DNA of 64,000 bases from Segetibacter sp. 3557_3 (GTDB lineage Bacteria > Bacteroidota > Bacteroidia > Chitinophagales > Chitinophagaceae). The translations under genes were made by a program, and so were the position numbers. This document shows, one piece after another, positions 1-9,717 of this stretch (position 1 is its first letter; every line of letters starts with the position of its first letter). The stretch lies in contig NZ_SMSK01000005.1 of assembly GCF_004354985.1 (NCBI RefSeq), positions 186,001 through 250,000 of the forward strand. Reading direction: 5' to 3'. A model generated the notes under the pieces. The model had not been told where the DNA came from and made no database searches. It saw nothing but the letters and a program-made list of their open reading frames with translations.

Positions 1-82
1 TTCGAACCGACCGCAAAAACAAGGTTGTAAAATCGACAGCGTTTTAAAAGCGATGGCCCGGTCACCAACACCATAAATCGTT

Positions 83-3000
83 TTAGTGTTGTAAGATAAC
101 CCGCTTGGTCTGCTGGTAACCGGCACCCGTAATCTTCACCAGATAAACGCCCGCAGGATGCTTCGATATATCAAATTGCATGGTCAAGGATGCTGTTTTA
201 CCCGTAAGCCGGGTGGACTGCTGCTCAACCACAGAACCGTTTTGATTGAGTACCTGCACGAAAACCTGCGGGCTTTTCAGATCAAACAGTTTCAGCGTAA
301 ACCTTCCCGATGTAGGATCAGGAAAAACAACCGGTTCCCTGCTGCTGTTACCGCCGGGGCTTACAACGGCGCTCACAGGAGTGGCTTCCCTGGTGGGCGC
401 CACCATAGTTAACCGGTTAGGGTTTGACGTGCAGGCACCTGTAGGATCCGTCACCGTTACGTTTGCAGTTACCCGTGTGGTATTTCCGTGTACATCACTT
501 GCTGATATCAATACCTGGCTTACAGACGGTCCAACGGGATTGTAAAGAAATGTTCCGGCAAGATAGGGTACCGGCTTGCCGGCATCTCCTGAAAAAGTCG
601 GGAACCCAAAACCCTGCACGTCATTCGGACCCCAGTAAGCCGTCGTTAGAAAGCTGATGCTTCCGGAACCGTTATCCCCTGCCGGGTATTGAGCACCGTT
701 TAGGTTCGCGTTTCCATTTAACTCTTCAAGGTTGTACCCCTTTGCAACAAGCACATACTCGCCGGCCGGCAAACGAACAGGCGCGATATCTTTCAACCTG
801 AAATTGTACGAATATTGATCAGCCTGGCCTATGATAATTGCATCAAGGCCTGGCACAATGGTGCGGGTATCTTTATTAAAGATCGCTACCCTCACTCCTC
901 CATTCTGTGTTCCCTTAATGCCATTGCCAAGGTGGTCGAAGGCGCCCAGTTGGTTAATCATGATACCCATCGCGGAGTTTACCCTAAAGGCAACGCCCAG
1001 TTCGCCAGCGAAAACCTGGTTACCCGTATTCGTATTAGAAGTGTACGCCTGGTATGTGTTGCCGGAACCACCTCCCGAAAGGCTTGAACAATTAAACCGA
1101 CTTGGGGTGAGGGTGATACTTGAGGCCTCTACTTCGCAGTTGTCCCTTACAGAACGGATTACGTCAACAGCACTAATGGTTGCGTTACCGGAAGCATCCA
1201 GTTTAACAACAATGTCGCTTATGGGTACGATAACCGGCGGGGTATTGTCTACTACGTTTACGAATGCGGTTGCTCTCGTGGTATTGCCGTTGATATCGGT
1301 GGCTGTGATTGTCACGGGTACTCCACTTCCACCCGAACCCGCGTAAACAAAAGTTCCTGCAAGGTAAGCATTGGTTGTACCAAGGTTTGCCGTGTAGCGT
1401 GGAAAACTGAAACCGGCACTGCTGTTTTCGCCATAGTAAGCTGTACTAAGGAAACTGATTTTTCCGCCATCGTTGTTTCCCTGCGGGTAAGTGATACCTG
1501 GTTGCTGGTTAACATTGCCGTTTAATTCTGCAGCATTGTAACCCTTTGCAACCACAACATATTCACCGGCAGGCAGCAGTACGGCTTGAATGTTCACGAG
1601 CCTGTAGTTACCGGAGTACTGGTCTCCATTACCGCTTATAATGGCTTCGAGACCGGGTACAATCGTGCGGCTCGTCTTATCGAAAATGGCCACCCGCACT
1701 CCACCATTTTGCGTTCCGGCGATCCCATTTCCCTGGTGATCAAAGGCACCCAGTTGCGTGATGGTAATACCACCTGGATTGTTCACCCGGAAGTCCAGGC
1801 CCAGTTCACCTCCAAAGTTTTGGTTACCCATATTGGAGCCTGCGATATATGCCTGGCGGGCAGGTCCGGCGTTTCCACCCTGCCCTACATTAGAACAGTT
1901 GAAGGTAGAAGGGCTTATGGTAATTTGTGCATTGTTGATCGCACAATTATCGGTAACACTTTGTATTACATCTGCCGCAGCAATGGTCACTTGCCCGCTT
2001 TGATCCAGGTAAACGGTGGCATTTTTGGGTACGATTACAGGAGCCACAACATCATTCAGACCGCATCCTGCCGGGCCGCTGCATGAGCCTGGCACAGGTT
2101 GAAAACCCGGCTGCCCCGGATCATTGTCATTGCCGGTAGTTACAAATGGAGTAAAGTTAACCGGGCCGTTCATCCTGGCAGACACGGCGGAAATATCAGC
2201 TGATCCGTTCCAATTGCAGCTTGCATTTAAGGTGCCTGTTCCCCCGTGATAAATAGCTTTATTTGCATTTGACAAGTCGAAAGCGTTATTGTTAACCTGG
2301 ATGTTTTTACCCGAAAGGTTCTCATTGTTCAATACAGCAAATCCGTTGTATGATGTTTTAACCAGGTTATTGGTCACGGAAACGGTTCCGCTAAATGCTG
2401 ATCCATGGATTTTAATACCGCCTGCATCTGCAACCTTATCGGTGTTGGTGTTTTCAATGGTATTCTGGCTTACAAGGGCATTTGCCATTCCGCCGGCAAG
2501 CAGTATACCGGTATGCCTGGTATTGGAAATGGTGTTGCGCAATACTTCGGCATAAAGCAGGTTATCCAGCAGGATACCACCAAAGTTGGTTCCCGAAATC
2601 ACGTTATCGGTGATTGAAGCAATCACGGTAGGTCCGTGCTGGGGCGCCGGCGGGGGTTCATTAAAATCATGAAGCCTGATGGCACTGGTAAAGGGTTCGG
2701 CGAACATATTCTCAAACAGGTTATCCCTGATGCTCACATTTTTCCACCTGGTTAATGTTCCGGCAAACAGGTTAATTCCATTACTTACCCGGTTCTTTTC
2801 AAAAACAACCGTGATATCCTGGAGGGGATTGCGATGCACATTACCATCGGTCAGTGGATAACCGTTCACCAGCGTAAAGCCTTTAATCTCAACTGAAGTA
2901 CCAGGTGTGTGTACATCGAAAACAGTGGGACCGGCAATCAAGGGTGTTTTCACCGCACTGATAATTGCCTCGGGTTGACGCGTACCAGAACCATTGGGTG

Positions 3001-4615
3001 AATGCAGGTAATTTGGCCCGAGTATCTTTAACGACTTGGTTACATTTACATATTCAGCATAGCTTCCGGCAAGCACTAATACGGTATCTCCACTTTTTAC
3101 ACCCGAAAAATCATTTGCGTATTGAATCGTGCTCCATGCTGTCGCAGGCGACTTTCCGTCATTTGCGTTATTTCCAGTGGTCGAAACATACCAACGTTGA
3201 TTGCTGATTGAAACAGCTAGGATGGAAACCAATTTTGATGCGGGTGCGCTGTTGGCAGTACCATCGTTCACCACGAAACTAATGGTGCGGTCACCGGTAG
3301 TCGGTGAAATAGCGCTATTGCTGTAGGTTACCGCACGCAGCGCCTGTTGCCATTGCTGGATTGTTGCTGTCTGACCGGCAGAAATGAGGGTGAGTACACC
3401 GGTAGAAGGGTCGTAAACCCCGGTAATGTTCCCCGTGTTTGCATTCGGGTTAAAACCAAGCAGGTCTTCACCCGCGCGAAAATTGTTCGAGACAGATACC
3501 GATGCTCCGGCAAGGGTTGTATGATCAAGATCTGTTACAGAAATCAATGTGTCGACAATTACCGGCACAGCGGGCACATTAACCACCTTTGAAAATGCAG
3601 TCGTTCCGGGAGAGGTTATTACCATCGGATCGTCGTTGACCGGCACGGCAATTATCGGCCTCAGTGGACCGAAAATCGTGAAGTTTGAATTATCCAGGGC
3701 GACCACCTGTACGAAGGCGGTAGTTCCCAAAGGGTTATTGGAGTTATTATAAAACATTATCGCCCTTAGAGCGGCCTGCCATTGTGCAAGTGTGGCGGTT
3801 GCGCCGGGTGATGTTAATTGTAAAGGGGGCCCGGTTGTGTTTGCAACAATGTTCCCCATAGTAGCAGGATCACTCACAAACAATAAGGAGTCGTTCCTGT
3901 CGCGGGAGGTAAGGTGAACCACTGCAAGCGTCAACGTGCTGTTACCATCAGGATCAGTTAGTGTATAAGCAGGATCCACAGGAACCGGAGGTTGAATTAC
4001 ATTGTTCCCTTCATTGAAGATCAATGGCGCCGGCGTACCCGTTAATGTCGGAGGTGCATTGAATGGCAAAACCGCAACCTGCTTGTGGGCCGGGCTGCTT
4101 TCCCCGGTTCCATCGTTTACCACAAAAGTTACCATCCGGGTAGCAGTGTTCCTGTTATTGAAAGCTGTTGAAAAATAAACCCTTCTGAGCGCATCCTGCC
4201 ATTGGGCAACTGTTGCGGGCGCACCCGACGTGGTCATATTCAGCGTGCCGGTTGCGGCATCAAATACCGCTGTAATGCTCCCAGACACCCCGCCATGAAG
4301 AAAGCTTAACCGGTCATCTGCAGCCACATAGTTGCCGGTGATCTGAACAGTGGCAGAGACCAGCGTTGATTGGTCAGCATCAACAACAGTAATTGCGGTG
4401 TCGACCGGTACTGAACCAACCGAAAAAGTAGATGAACCCGGAGAGGTTGTAATTATGGGGAGGGTGTTCGTGGTTCTTGTGGTTTCGCCTGCAAGAAACG
4501 AAGGAGTAGTTAATTGTGCATGGGTGACGGAGATAAGTACGATCAACGCCAGCAATAAGGTAAAGAATTTAAAAGTTTGGGGTAGATTTTTAATGCATGT
4601 AGATGTTTTTTTCAT
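83..4615 (-). CDS. Secreted T9SS multidomain protein with beta-helix and nested HYR-like domains
   Basis: Predicted surface or secreted protein of 1510 residues. The ATG at 4615 is chosen over upstream in-frame starts because it begins a clear signal peptide (MKKTSTCIKN, hydrophobic core, cleavage near THAQ, residue 34). Next come three related repeats of about 135 residues (about 53-468), each with the pattern 'ITSPG...TVAQWQDALR...VVNDGT'. A right-handed beta-helix region follows (about 473-836), opening with RWYVSTTGNNANDGKSPATA, as in pectate-lyase-like folds. Two HYR-like domains (about 857-1124 and 1126-1390) are each interrupted by a roughly 180-residue module. The last 80 residues are a type A T9SS sorting domain (PTSGRFTLKLFD...AGVYLVKITG). 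No catalytic residues of a known hydrolase stand out, so adhesion or glycan binding is inferred only. It stands alone, with no partner genes in the window. Confidence 0.9.
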   Translation of the reverse strand: MKKTSTCIKNLPQTFKFFTLLLALIVLISVTHAQLTTPSFLAGETTRTTNTLPIITTSPGSSTFSVGSVPVDTAITVVDADQSTLVSATVQITGNYVAADDRLSFLHGGVSGSITAVFDAATGTLNMTTSGAPATVAQWQDALRRVYFSTAFNNRNTATRMVTFVVNDGTGESSPAHKQVAVLPFNAPPTLTGTPAPLIFNEGNNVIQPPVPVDPAYTLTDPDGNSTLTLAVVHLTSRDRNDSLLFVSDPATMGNIVANTTGPPLQLTSPGATATLAQWQAALRAIMFYNNSNNPLGTTAFVQVVALDNSNFTIFGPLRPIIAVPVNDDPMVITSPGTTAFSKVVNVPAVPVIVDTLISVTDLDHTTLAGASVSVSNNFRAGEDLLGFNPNANTGNITGVYDPSTGVLTLISAGQTATIQQWQQALRAVTYSNSAISPTTGDRTISFVVNDGTANSAPASKLVSILAVSISNQRWYVSTTGNNANDGKSPATAWSTIQYANDFSGVKSGDTVLVLAGSYAEYVNVTKSLKILGPNYLHSPNGSGTRQPEAIISAVKTPLIAGPTVFDVHTPGTSVEIKGFTLVNGYPLTDGNVHRNPLQDITVVFEKNRVSNGINLFAGTLTRWKNVSIRDNLFENMFAEPFTSAIRLHDFNEPPPAPQHGPTVIASITDNVISGTNFGGILLDNLLYAEVLRNTISNTRHTGILLAGGMANALVSQNTIENTNTDKVADAGGIKIHGSAFSGTVSVTNNLVKTSYNGFAVLNNENLSGKNIQVNNNAFDLSNANKAIYHGGTGTLNASCNWNGSADISAVSARMNGPVNFTPFVTTGNDNDPGQPGFQPVPGSCSGPAGCGLNDVVAPVIVPKNATVYLDQSGQVTIAAADVIQSVTDNCAINNAQITISPSTFNCSNVGQGGNAGPARQAYIAGSNMGNQNFGGELGLDFRVNNPGGITITQLGAFDHQGNGIAGTQNGGVRVAIFDKTSRTIVPGLEAIISGNGDQYSGNYRLVNIQAVLLPAGEYVVVAKGYNAAELNGNVNQQPGITYPQGNNDGGKISFLSTAYYGENSSAGFSFPRYTANLGTTNAYLAGTFVYAGSGGSGVPVTITATDINGNTTRATAFVNVVDNTPPVIVPISDIVVKLDASGNATISAVDVIRSVRDNCEVEASSITLTPSRFNCSSLSGGGSGNTYQAYTSNTNTGNQVFAGELGVAFRVNSAMGIMINQLGAFDHLGNGIKGTQNGGVRVAIFNKDTRTIVPGLDAIIIGQADQYSYNFRLKDIAPVRLPAGEYVLVAKGYNLEELNGNANLNGAQYPAGDNGSGSISFLTTAYWGPNDVQGFGFPTFSGDAGKPVPYLAGTFLYNPVGPSVSQVLISASDVHGNTTRVTANVTVTDPTGACTSNPNRLTMVAPTREATPVSAVVSPGGNSSREPVVFPDPTSGRFTLKLFDLKSPQVFVQVLNQNGSVVEQQSTRLTGKTASLTMQFDISKHPAGVYLVKITGAGYQQTKRVILQH
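446..1240 (-). repeat. Coding tandem repeat, copy 2 (HYR-like domain with inserted module)
   Basis: Second unit of the tandem pair, running directly on from copy 1. It starts PPVIVPISDIVVKLDASG and ends VLISASDVHGNTT. Both halves of a bacterial HYR domain are recognisable, with the inserted beta-rich module between FNCSSL and VLISASDV. Confidence 0.85.
1244..2047 (-). repeat. Coding tandem repeat, copy 1 (HYR-like domain with inserted module)
   Basis: First of two adjacent coding repeats with a period of about 268 codons in the T9SS protein. The matching point at 1665 recurs at 861, a shift of 804 bp. The encoded unit starts VAPVIVPKNATVYLDQSG and ends VTITATDINGNTT. The core shared by both copies is LGAFDH.GNGI.GTQNGGVRVAIF. 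DNA identity between copies is clearly below 100%, so the duplication is not very recent. Confidence 0.85.
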
Positions 4616-4683
4616 GGTGGTTTTTTTATGAATGGCAGGGTTTGCACCTGCCATAAGGGTACGGTTAGGGAATGTATTCCAGG

Positions 4684-5109
4684 TCAGGCAAACGCCAGAT
4701 TGGAAACCGGATAGCGCATATGGTGAACAACATTGATAGTGCTGCACAAATTCATAGTTGAAGCATTTACATTTAGGTCAATAGGGCAGTGCGCAGTTTG
4801 CATATCCTTCCTTGAAAAAGCAGCTCCGGGCATAAACAATAAAACCGAACGAAACAGCGTGAGGATAAGGGATCCTAAAATTAAGAAGGCGATAGTAATC
4901 AGTCCTATACCACGAAATTCGCTGACAGCGCACTTAGGGTAATTTCCAGTTTGTCGAAATTCAACTCTCCATAGCAACGATAATGCCATGAAAACGTTAA
5001 TTGCAAAGAATGAAGAATTAAATATTTGCCATTGATCGGCAGTTTTAATTTTCGTCAACAGACTCAAACAAACAAATCCATCAGCATCTGCAAAAGCGTT
5101 ATAAAGCAT
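4684..5109 (-). CDS. Doubtful small membrane protein or gene remnant
   Basis: Open frame of 141 codons from an ATG at 5109. The frame stays open back to 5224, about 179 codons in all, with a TTG at 5127 as another possible start. Two hydrophobic stretches are visible: IFNSSFFAINVFMALSLLW and, further on, a run starting GIGLITIAFLILGSLILTLF. No family is recognised. A frame this long is unlikely by chance in AT-rich gene-free DNA, but there is no clear start, no ribosome site, and the C-terminal tail looks random. It ends 68 bp upstream of the T9SS gene, on the same strand. It could be a real orphan gene, a decayed gene or chance. Confidence 0.3.
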   Translation of the reverse strand: MLYNAFADADGFVCLSLLTKIKTADQWQIFNSSFFAINVFMALSLLWRVEFRQTGNYPKCAVSEFRGIGLITIAFLILGSLILTLFRSVLLFMPGAAFSRKDMQTAHCPIDLNVNASTMNLCSTINVVHHMRYPVSNLAFA

Positions 5110-6888
5110 GACAAGTATCGTCGACAATTCGGTATAAATAGGTTCAGGTGACTCAATAGTAATCCATTGTAATCGCCATATATTTTTAGACAGCCAGGTT
5201 ATCGCATATAGTAAAATGTTTTATAGATTGATAAAACAAAATATAACCGGGCGATTGGCTTTAATTAATTTTCTAAACCTCCAGTCGCGCCCGCTATCAA
5301 AGAAAAGTTGATATAAACCAAAACTTTATACAGATGGTTAGCAGTAATTATGCACTAACGAAGTTCAGCCGTCTGCAATACTACAAAACCAGGATCAATT
5401 ATGCTTGGCCACCAGTAGCGTAATACCATGCCTTAAAGATGTGAGAAGCCTGTTTTCCGTTGCTTAAGCTATATAGATTATTGGACTACCAAATCCCATG
5501 GATATTTTATTCAATGGTTTCCGGAAATTTGGCACCAGCACGTTGGTTCATGGATGTACATTGAAGCTGACTAGTCAATGATCGATTTTGTTGATTGAGT
5601 TTGTCGCCTAACGTATAAATACCAACCTTGAATTGTAGTCTGTATGCAGCGCAATAAGCTCCCCTACTCACTTTTGTAAACCATTTCGCTCGAAAGTTGC
5701 TGATTACCAGTAATGGTCTAAACAAACAGCTATGATTTTAAAACCGGGCTAATTCATGTATTCCGAATCATCGTCGTTTAATTAAGGACTTTATCATCCA
5801 AACGAGAATTAAATACGCTGAACATTCCGCGATACACCTTAACGAAATTTACCAGAGCAAGCATCGATAATTTCGACCGTCAAACAAAAGAATTCTGAAG
5901 TAAACGACATTATGATCGAAAAGAATACCACCCCTGATGAAAACCCGCAAACACGCATTTTCGCGAATGTACCCGGCAATCTAATTTATTAATCAAAGCA
6001 ATATTGAACAATCAGGCAGAAAGATCGACCCAGGGATATCCCACGCTTAAAACATAATTCCAAGCTTAAATTCAATTCACAACAAATCGCTTAACGCTTT
6101 ATCAAAAATAGCCGTAATCGCATCCTCTTTTATAAACCTAATTAAACAACCGGCTGCGATCATATTGATCAAACTTTAACTCAGCGATGGATAGTTATCG
6201 TAAATACACCAGCTTCCAGGCGCTGAACATTACGCGTATTTTTACTGGCGAAAAACAAAATCACGCTACATTAATTGCGTGTTTAAACATCAAAACTATA
6301 GCCGGTGCTAAATATCGTTTTTTAAACTTCCCGGGATTTTTCTTCCCGCAGTTATGTGGTAAATACTAGCCCGGATTGCTATACAATATACTTAATGTTT
6401 GTGCAGCAGCCAAGATTAATCAACGACCGTTTTAAGGGACCGTTCGCGCACTAGAATAAACTTTGCCCCTTGCTGTAATTACATCGCAACGCTGGTTTAA
6501 GGTGCTTGTATGCCGTAAAATTACCAGCCACATTGGCACCGTAATATGACATTTACGGTGCAGGTGGGTACGGCCGGAAATCATTCCGCGGCGGTTAATA
6601 TCCGTATTTCAGCGTTTCTACTTTCCAGGATATCAGGGAAAATATCCGGCGGGTCGTTAGAACCCTTGGGCGGCCAGGACCCACCAATGCTTCATTTTGA
6701 TCCCGGGTGAGTTCACAGTATCTGTCCCCAGTGGTGATAATTGTAAGCCAGGCCTGAAACGGCATTTACTTTGTCTGTTTCAACCTTGAAATTGACATTG
6801 CCAACACCAGTTTTCAAGCAATTGCAGGGGATCCACCTTACGAATGATTGACCTGAAAAGTAGTGGGCAATCTATTATTTTTGCCGCT
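5110..6888. other. Long AT-rich region without a supported gene
   Basis: About 1.8 kb upstream of mutS. Short open frames of 54 to 72 codons occur on both strands (for example 5507-5725 minus and 6187-6369 plus), but none has recognisable motifs, a plausible start region or a neighbour that would argue for function. Base composition is more AT-rich than the flanking genes, especially 5150-6400. The only structure I can point to is a pair of short inverted sequences at 5773-5787 and 5894-5911, related to the element at 37325-37455. No tRNA or structured RNA signature is seen. Confidence 0.6.
5773..5911. mobile_element. Decayed inverted-repeat (MITE-like) element, relative of 37325-37455
   Basis: The right arm at 5894-5911 (TCTGAAGTAAACGACATT) matches the right terminal repeat of the element at 37437-37454 in 17 of 18 bases. 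A left arm in the opposite orientation lies at 5773-5787 (GTCGTTTAATTAAGG), matching the left terminal repeat in 13 of 15 bases. The span, about 139 bp, is close to the 131 bp of the better copy. The interiors show no obvious similarity, and no target-site duplication is clear. It has no coding capacity. Confidence 0.5.
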
Positions 6889-9501
6889 ATGGCAAAGAAC
6901 AGCCCCGAAACTCCCTTAATGCAACAGCATAACGCCATCAAAAAGCGATATCCTGACGCAATCTTGCTGTTTAGGGTGGGAGATTTTTATGAAACCTTTG
7001 GTGAAGACGCTATCATTACCAGCAGGGTTCTGGGCATTACCTTAACAAAAAGAAATAACGGTGCGGCATTTAGCAGTGAACTGGCCGGGTTTCCCCATCA
7101 TGCGCTCGACACCTACCTCCACAAGCTGGTTAAGGCTGGTTACCGGGTGGCCATTTGCGACCAGCTCGAAGATCCAAAACTGGCGAAAGGTATCGTAAAA
7201 AGGGGTGTTACTGAGATGGTTACGCCGGGAATTGCTACCGGCGACAAAATGCTTGAGCATAACAGCAACAACTTTCTCGCGGCAATACATTTTACCAACG
7301 ACAATGCGGGGATTGCCTTGCTCGATATCAGCACAGGCGAGCTGTTCGCAAGTGAGGGCGACCTGGAGTATATCGATAAATTGCTTCAAAGTCTTAAACC
7401 GGCAGAGGTTATCTTTCAACGCAATTACCAGAAGCACTTCAAAGAAACGTTTGGAAACAAATTTTATACTTATACCATCGATGCCTGGGTTTTCGATGAA
7501 ACCTACGCAAACGAAAGTTTGCTGAAACACTTTCAAACGCATTCACTTAAAGGTTTTGGCGTTGAAGCAATGCCACTGGCAATAATTGCCTCCGGTGCGA
7601 TATTTCATTACCTAAAAGATACCGAACACCCCAATCTTCACCATATTACGTCCATTCAGCGGCTTGAGAAAGATGATTACCTGTGGATGGATCGCTTCAC
7701 CATTCGCAACCTTGAATTGCTTGGCAGCGGAATCGAAAATGGTCAGAGTTTGCTTAGGGTTCTTGACAATACATCGAGCCCAATGGGAGCCCGGCTGCTC
7801 AAAAGATGGATCGTATTGCCCCTCAAAGACATCGGAAAAATCAATGAACGGCTTGACCTGGTGACCTTTCTCATTAAAGAAACCGACCTGCGCCTTAAAA
7901 TCATACAGCACATTAAACAGGCAGGGGATGTAGAAAGGCTTGTAAGTAAGATCCCGCTTAAGAAAATTAACCCACGCGAGGTTTTGCAAATTGCCCGTGG
8001 CCTGCAACAGGTCGATTCCATCCGGCAATCTGCGCTGCACGCCTCGAACGATTACCTGAAGCGGCTTGCAGACGCACTTAACCCCTGCCAATACATTCTT
8101 GATAAAATATTACGGGAAGTCGTGGAAACCCCACCGGTACAGGTTGCCAAAGGCGGGGTTATCCGTACTGGTGTACATTCTGAGTTGGATGAACTCCGTG
8201 CAATAGCAAGCTCCGGTAAAGACTTCCTGGTGCAGCTGCAGCAGAAAGAATGCGAGCAAACGGGAATCTCTTCACTTAAGGTTGGCTTCAATAATGTATT
8301 TGGCTATTACCTGGAGGTTACCAACCTGCATAAGTCGAAGGTGCCCGACACCTGGATGCGAAAACAAACCCTAGCCAACTGCGAACGTTATATTACCACT
8401 GAATTAAAATCCTACGAAGAAAAGATCGTTGGCGCCGAAGACAAAATCCTGGCGATTGAACAGGAGCTTTACGAAAAGCTGCTGCTTGAACTCCAGGATT
8501 ATATTGCACCCATGCAGGTAAACGGCAATGTACTGGCCATGCTGGACTGCCTCTGCTGCTTCGCCGAAAACGCGCTGCATTTCAATTACAAAAAACCAAC
8601 CCTTCATAATGGCCTCGATTTCGACATCAAAGAAAGCCGGCACCCGGTAATCGAACGCAACCTGCCGCCTGGTGACGCCTATGTGTCCAATGACATTTCA
8701 CTTGATCCGGTCAACCAGCAGGTAATCATTTTGACCGGCCCAAACATGAGTGGAAAAAGTGCATTACTGAGGCAAACCGCCTTAATCACTTTGATGGCAC
8801 ATATGGGTAGTTTTGTTCCGGCTTCATCGGCAACCATACCTCTTACGGATAAGATATTTACAAGGGTGGGTGCAAGCGACAACCTGAGTGGTGGAGAGAG
8901 CACCTTTATGGTTGAGATGAATGAAACCGCGAGTATTGTAAACAACCTGACACCGCGTAGCCTGATCCTGCTGGACGAAATCGGTCGTGGTACAAGTACC
9001 TACGATGGTATCAGCATCGCCTGGAGCATTGTTGAATACCTGCATGGCTCGCCACATACCCCAAAAACGCTTTTCGCGACCCACTACCACGAACTAAATG
9101 AGCTTGAAAATAAACTCCCCCGTGTAAAAAATTACCACGTCACCAACAAGGAGGTAGGCAACAAGATTATCTTTCTTCGCAAGCTTGCACCTGGTGGCAG
9201 CACACATAGTTTTGGTATTCATGTAGCAAGAATGGCTGGAATGCCCCCAAAGTTAATTGAGCGCGCAAACGAAGTGCTGCAACAACTCGAAAGTAAACAC
9301 GTGGAAATGGAAGAAAGCGGCACAACGCTAGCCGGCAACGTAAAAAAGCTTTCGGCACCAAAGTTACAATTGAGCATCTTCGATATGCATAGCGAAACCT
9401 TTGACGAAATCAGGACGATGCTGGGTGATATCGACATTAATCGCCTTACTCCGGTTGAAGCGCTCATGAAGCTAAATGAGATCAAAAACAAGATCAAATA
9501 A
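6889..9501 (+). CDS. mutS: DNA mismatch repair protein MutS
   Basis: Recognises base mismatches and small loops and recruits MutL in post-replicative repair. The 870-residue length is typical. The N-terminal mismatch-binding domain carries the Phe-x-Glu motif in GDFYETFGEDA (F33, E35). The C-terminal ABC-type ATPase has Walker A GPNMSGKSALLRQ (about residue 617) and the Walker B/signature region LILLDEIGRGTST (about 691), followed by the helix-turn-helix dimerisation segment with ARMAGMPPKLIERANEVLQQ. I chose the ATG at 6889 (MAKNSPETPLMQQHNAIKK) because family members start close to this point. An in-frame ATG at 6844 would add 15 unrelated residues. It stands alone, preceded by the long gene-free stretch. 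Confidence 0.97.
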   Translation: MAKNSPETPLMQQHNAIKKRYPDAILLFRVGDFYETFGEDAIITSRVLGITLTKRNNGAAFSSELAGFPHHALDTYLHKLVKAGYRVAICDQLEDPKLAKGIVKRGVTEMVTPGIATGDKMLEHNSNNFLAAIHFTNDNAGIALLDISTGELFASEGDLEYIDKLLQSLKPAEVIFQRNYQKHFKETFGNKFYTYTIDAWVFDETYANESLLKHFQTHSLKGFGVEAMPLAIIASGAIFHYLKDTEHPNLHHITSIQRLEKDDYLWMDRFTIRNLELLGSGIENGQSLLRVLDNTSSPMGARLLKRWIVLPLKDIGKINERLDLVTFLIKETDLRLKIIQHIKQAGDVERLVSKIPLKKINPREVLQIARGLQQVDSIRQSALHASNDYLKRLADALNPCQYILDKILREVVETPPVQVAKGGVIRTGVHSELDELRAIASSGKDFLVQLQQKECEQTGISSLKVGFNNVFGYYLEVTNLHKSKVPDTWMRKQTLANCERYITTELKSYEEKIVGAEDKILAIEQELYEKLLLELQDYIAPMQVNGNVLAMLDCLCCFAENALHFNYKKPTLHNGLDFDIKESRHPVIERNLPPGDAYVSNDISLDPVNQQVIILTGPNMSGKSALLRQTALITLMAHMGSFVPASSATIPLTDKIFTRVGASDNLSGGESTFMVEMNETASIVNNLTPRSLILLDEIGRGTSTYDGISIAWSIVEYLHGSPHTPKTLFATHYHELNELENKLPRVKNYHVTNKEVGNKIIFLRKLAPGGSTHSFGIHVARMAGMPPKLIERANEVLQQLESKHVEMEESGTTLAGNVKKLSAPKLQLSIFDMHSETFDEIRTMLGDIDINRLTPVEALMKLNEIKNKIK

Positions 9502-9521
9502 CCGCCTGCTGGATGAATTTA

Positions 9522-9542
9522 TGGGGGCATGTGGAGCCCCCA
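9522..9542 (+). terminator. GC hairpin downstream of mutS
   Basis: GGGGGC at 9523-9528 can pair with GCCCCC at 9536-9541 around a 7-nt loop, 21 bp after the mutS stop. No U-tract follows, so intrinsic termination is uncertain. It may instead stabilise the 3' end of the transcript. Confidence 0.4.
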
Positions 9543-9682
9543 ATTCGAGTCAAGTAACTGGTGCTATGGCTTGTTCACAGTCTCTCCCTTAATTATGCAC
9601 GAACACTTCAGTAAACAACATTGCAGCCGGAGATCTCCTTTGATCTTAAACTTTAGCATGAGAAATAAATGAGTACACCAGG

Positions 9683-9714
9683 TTTGATCTTCGACCGCTG
9701 AACGGTTATATTTG
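9683..9714 (+). promoter_or_regulatory. Bacteroidota-type promoter abutting the start codon at 9718
   Basis: TTTG at 9683-9686, a 20-nt spacer and TATATTTG at 9707-9714 fit the Bacteroidota sigma consensus (TTTG at -33, TAnnTTTG at -7). The -7 box ends only 3 nt before the ATG at 9718. Transcription would therefore begin at or just after the start codon, which implies a leaderless or nearly leaderless mRNA. Confidence 0.55.
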
Positions 9715-9717
9715 GTA

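Noticed and set aside
1-17. TTCGAACC at the very start, like a tRNA T-loop
   Set aside because: The following bases do not complete a T-stem plus acceptor and there is no CCA; the rest would be outside the window, so it cannot be supported.
5507-5725. 72-codon minus-strand frame in the gene-poor stretch
   Set aside because: Compositionally random, no motif, no plausible promoter; it is shorter than needed to exceed chance.
6187-6369. 60-codon plus-strand frame before mutS
   Set aside because: No recognisable protein character or conserved motif and no operon context.
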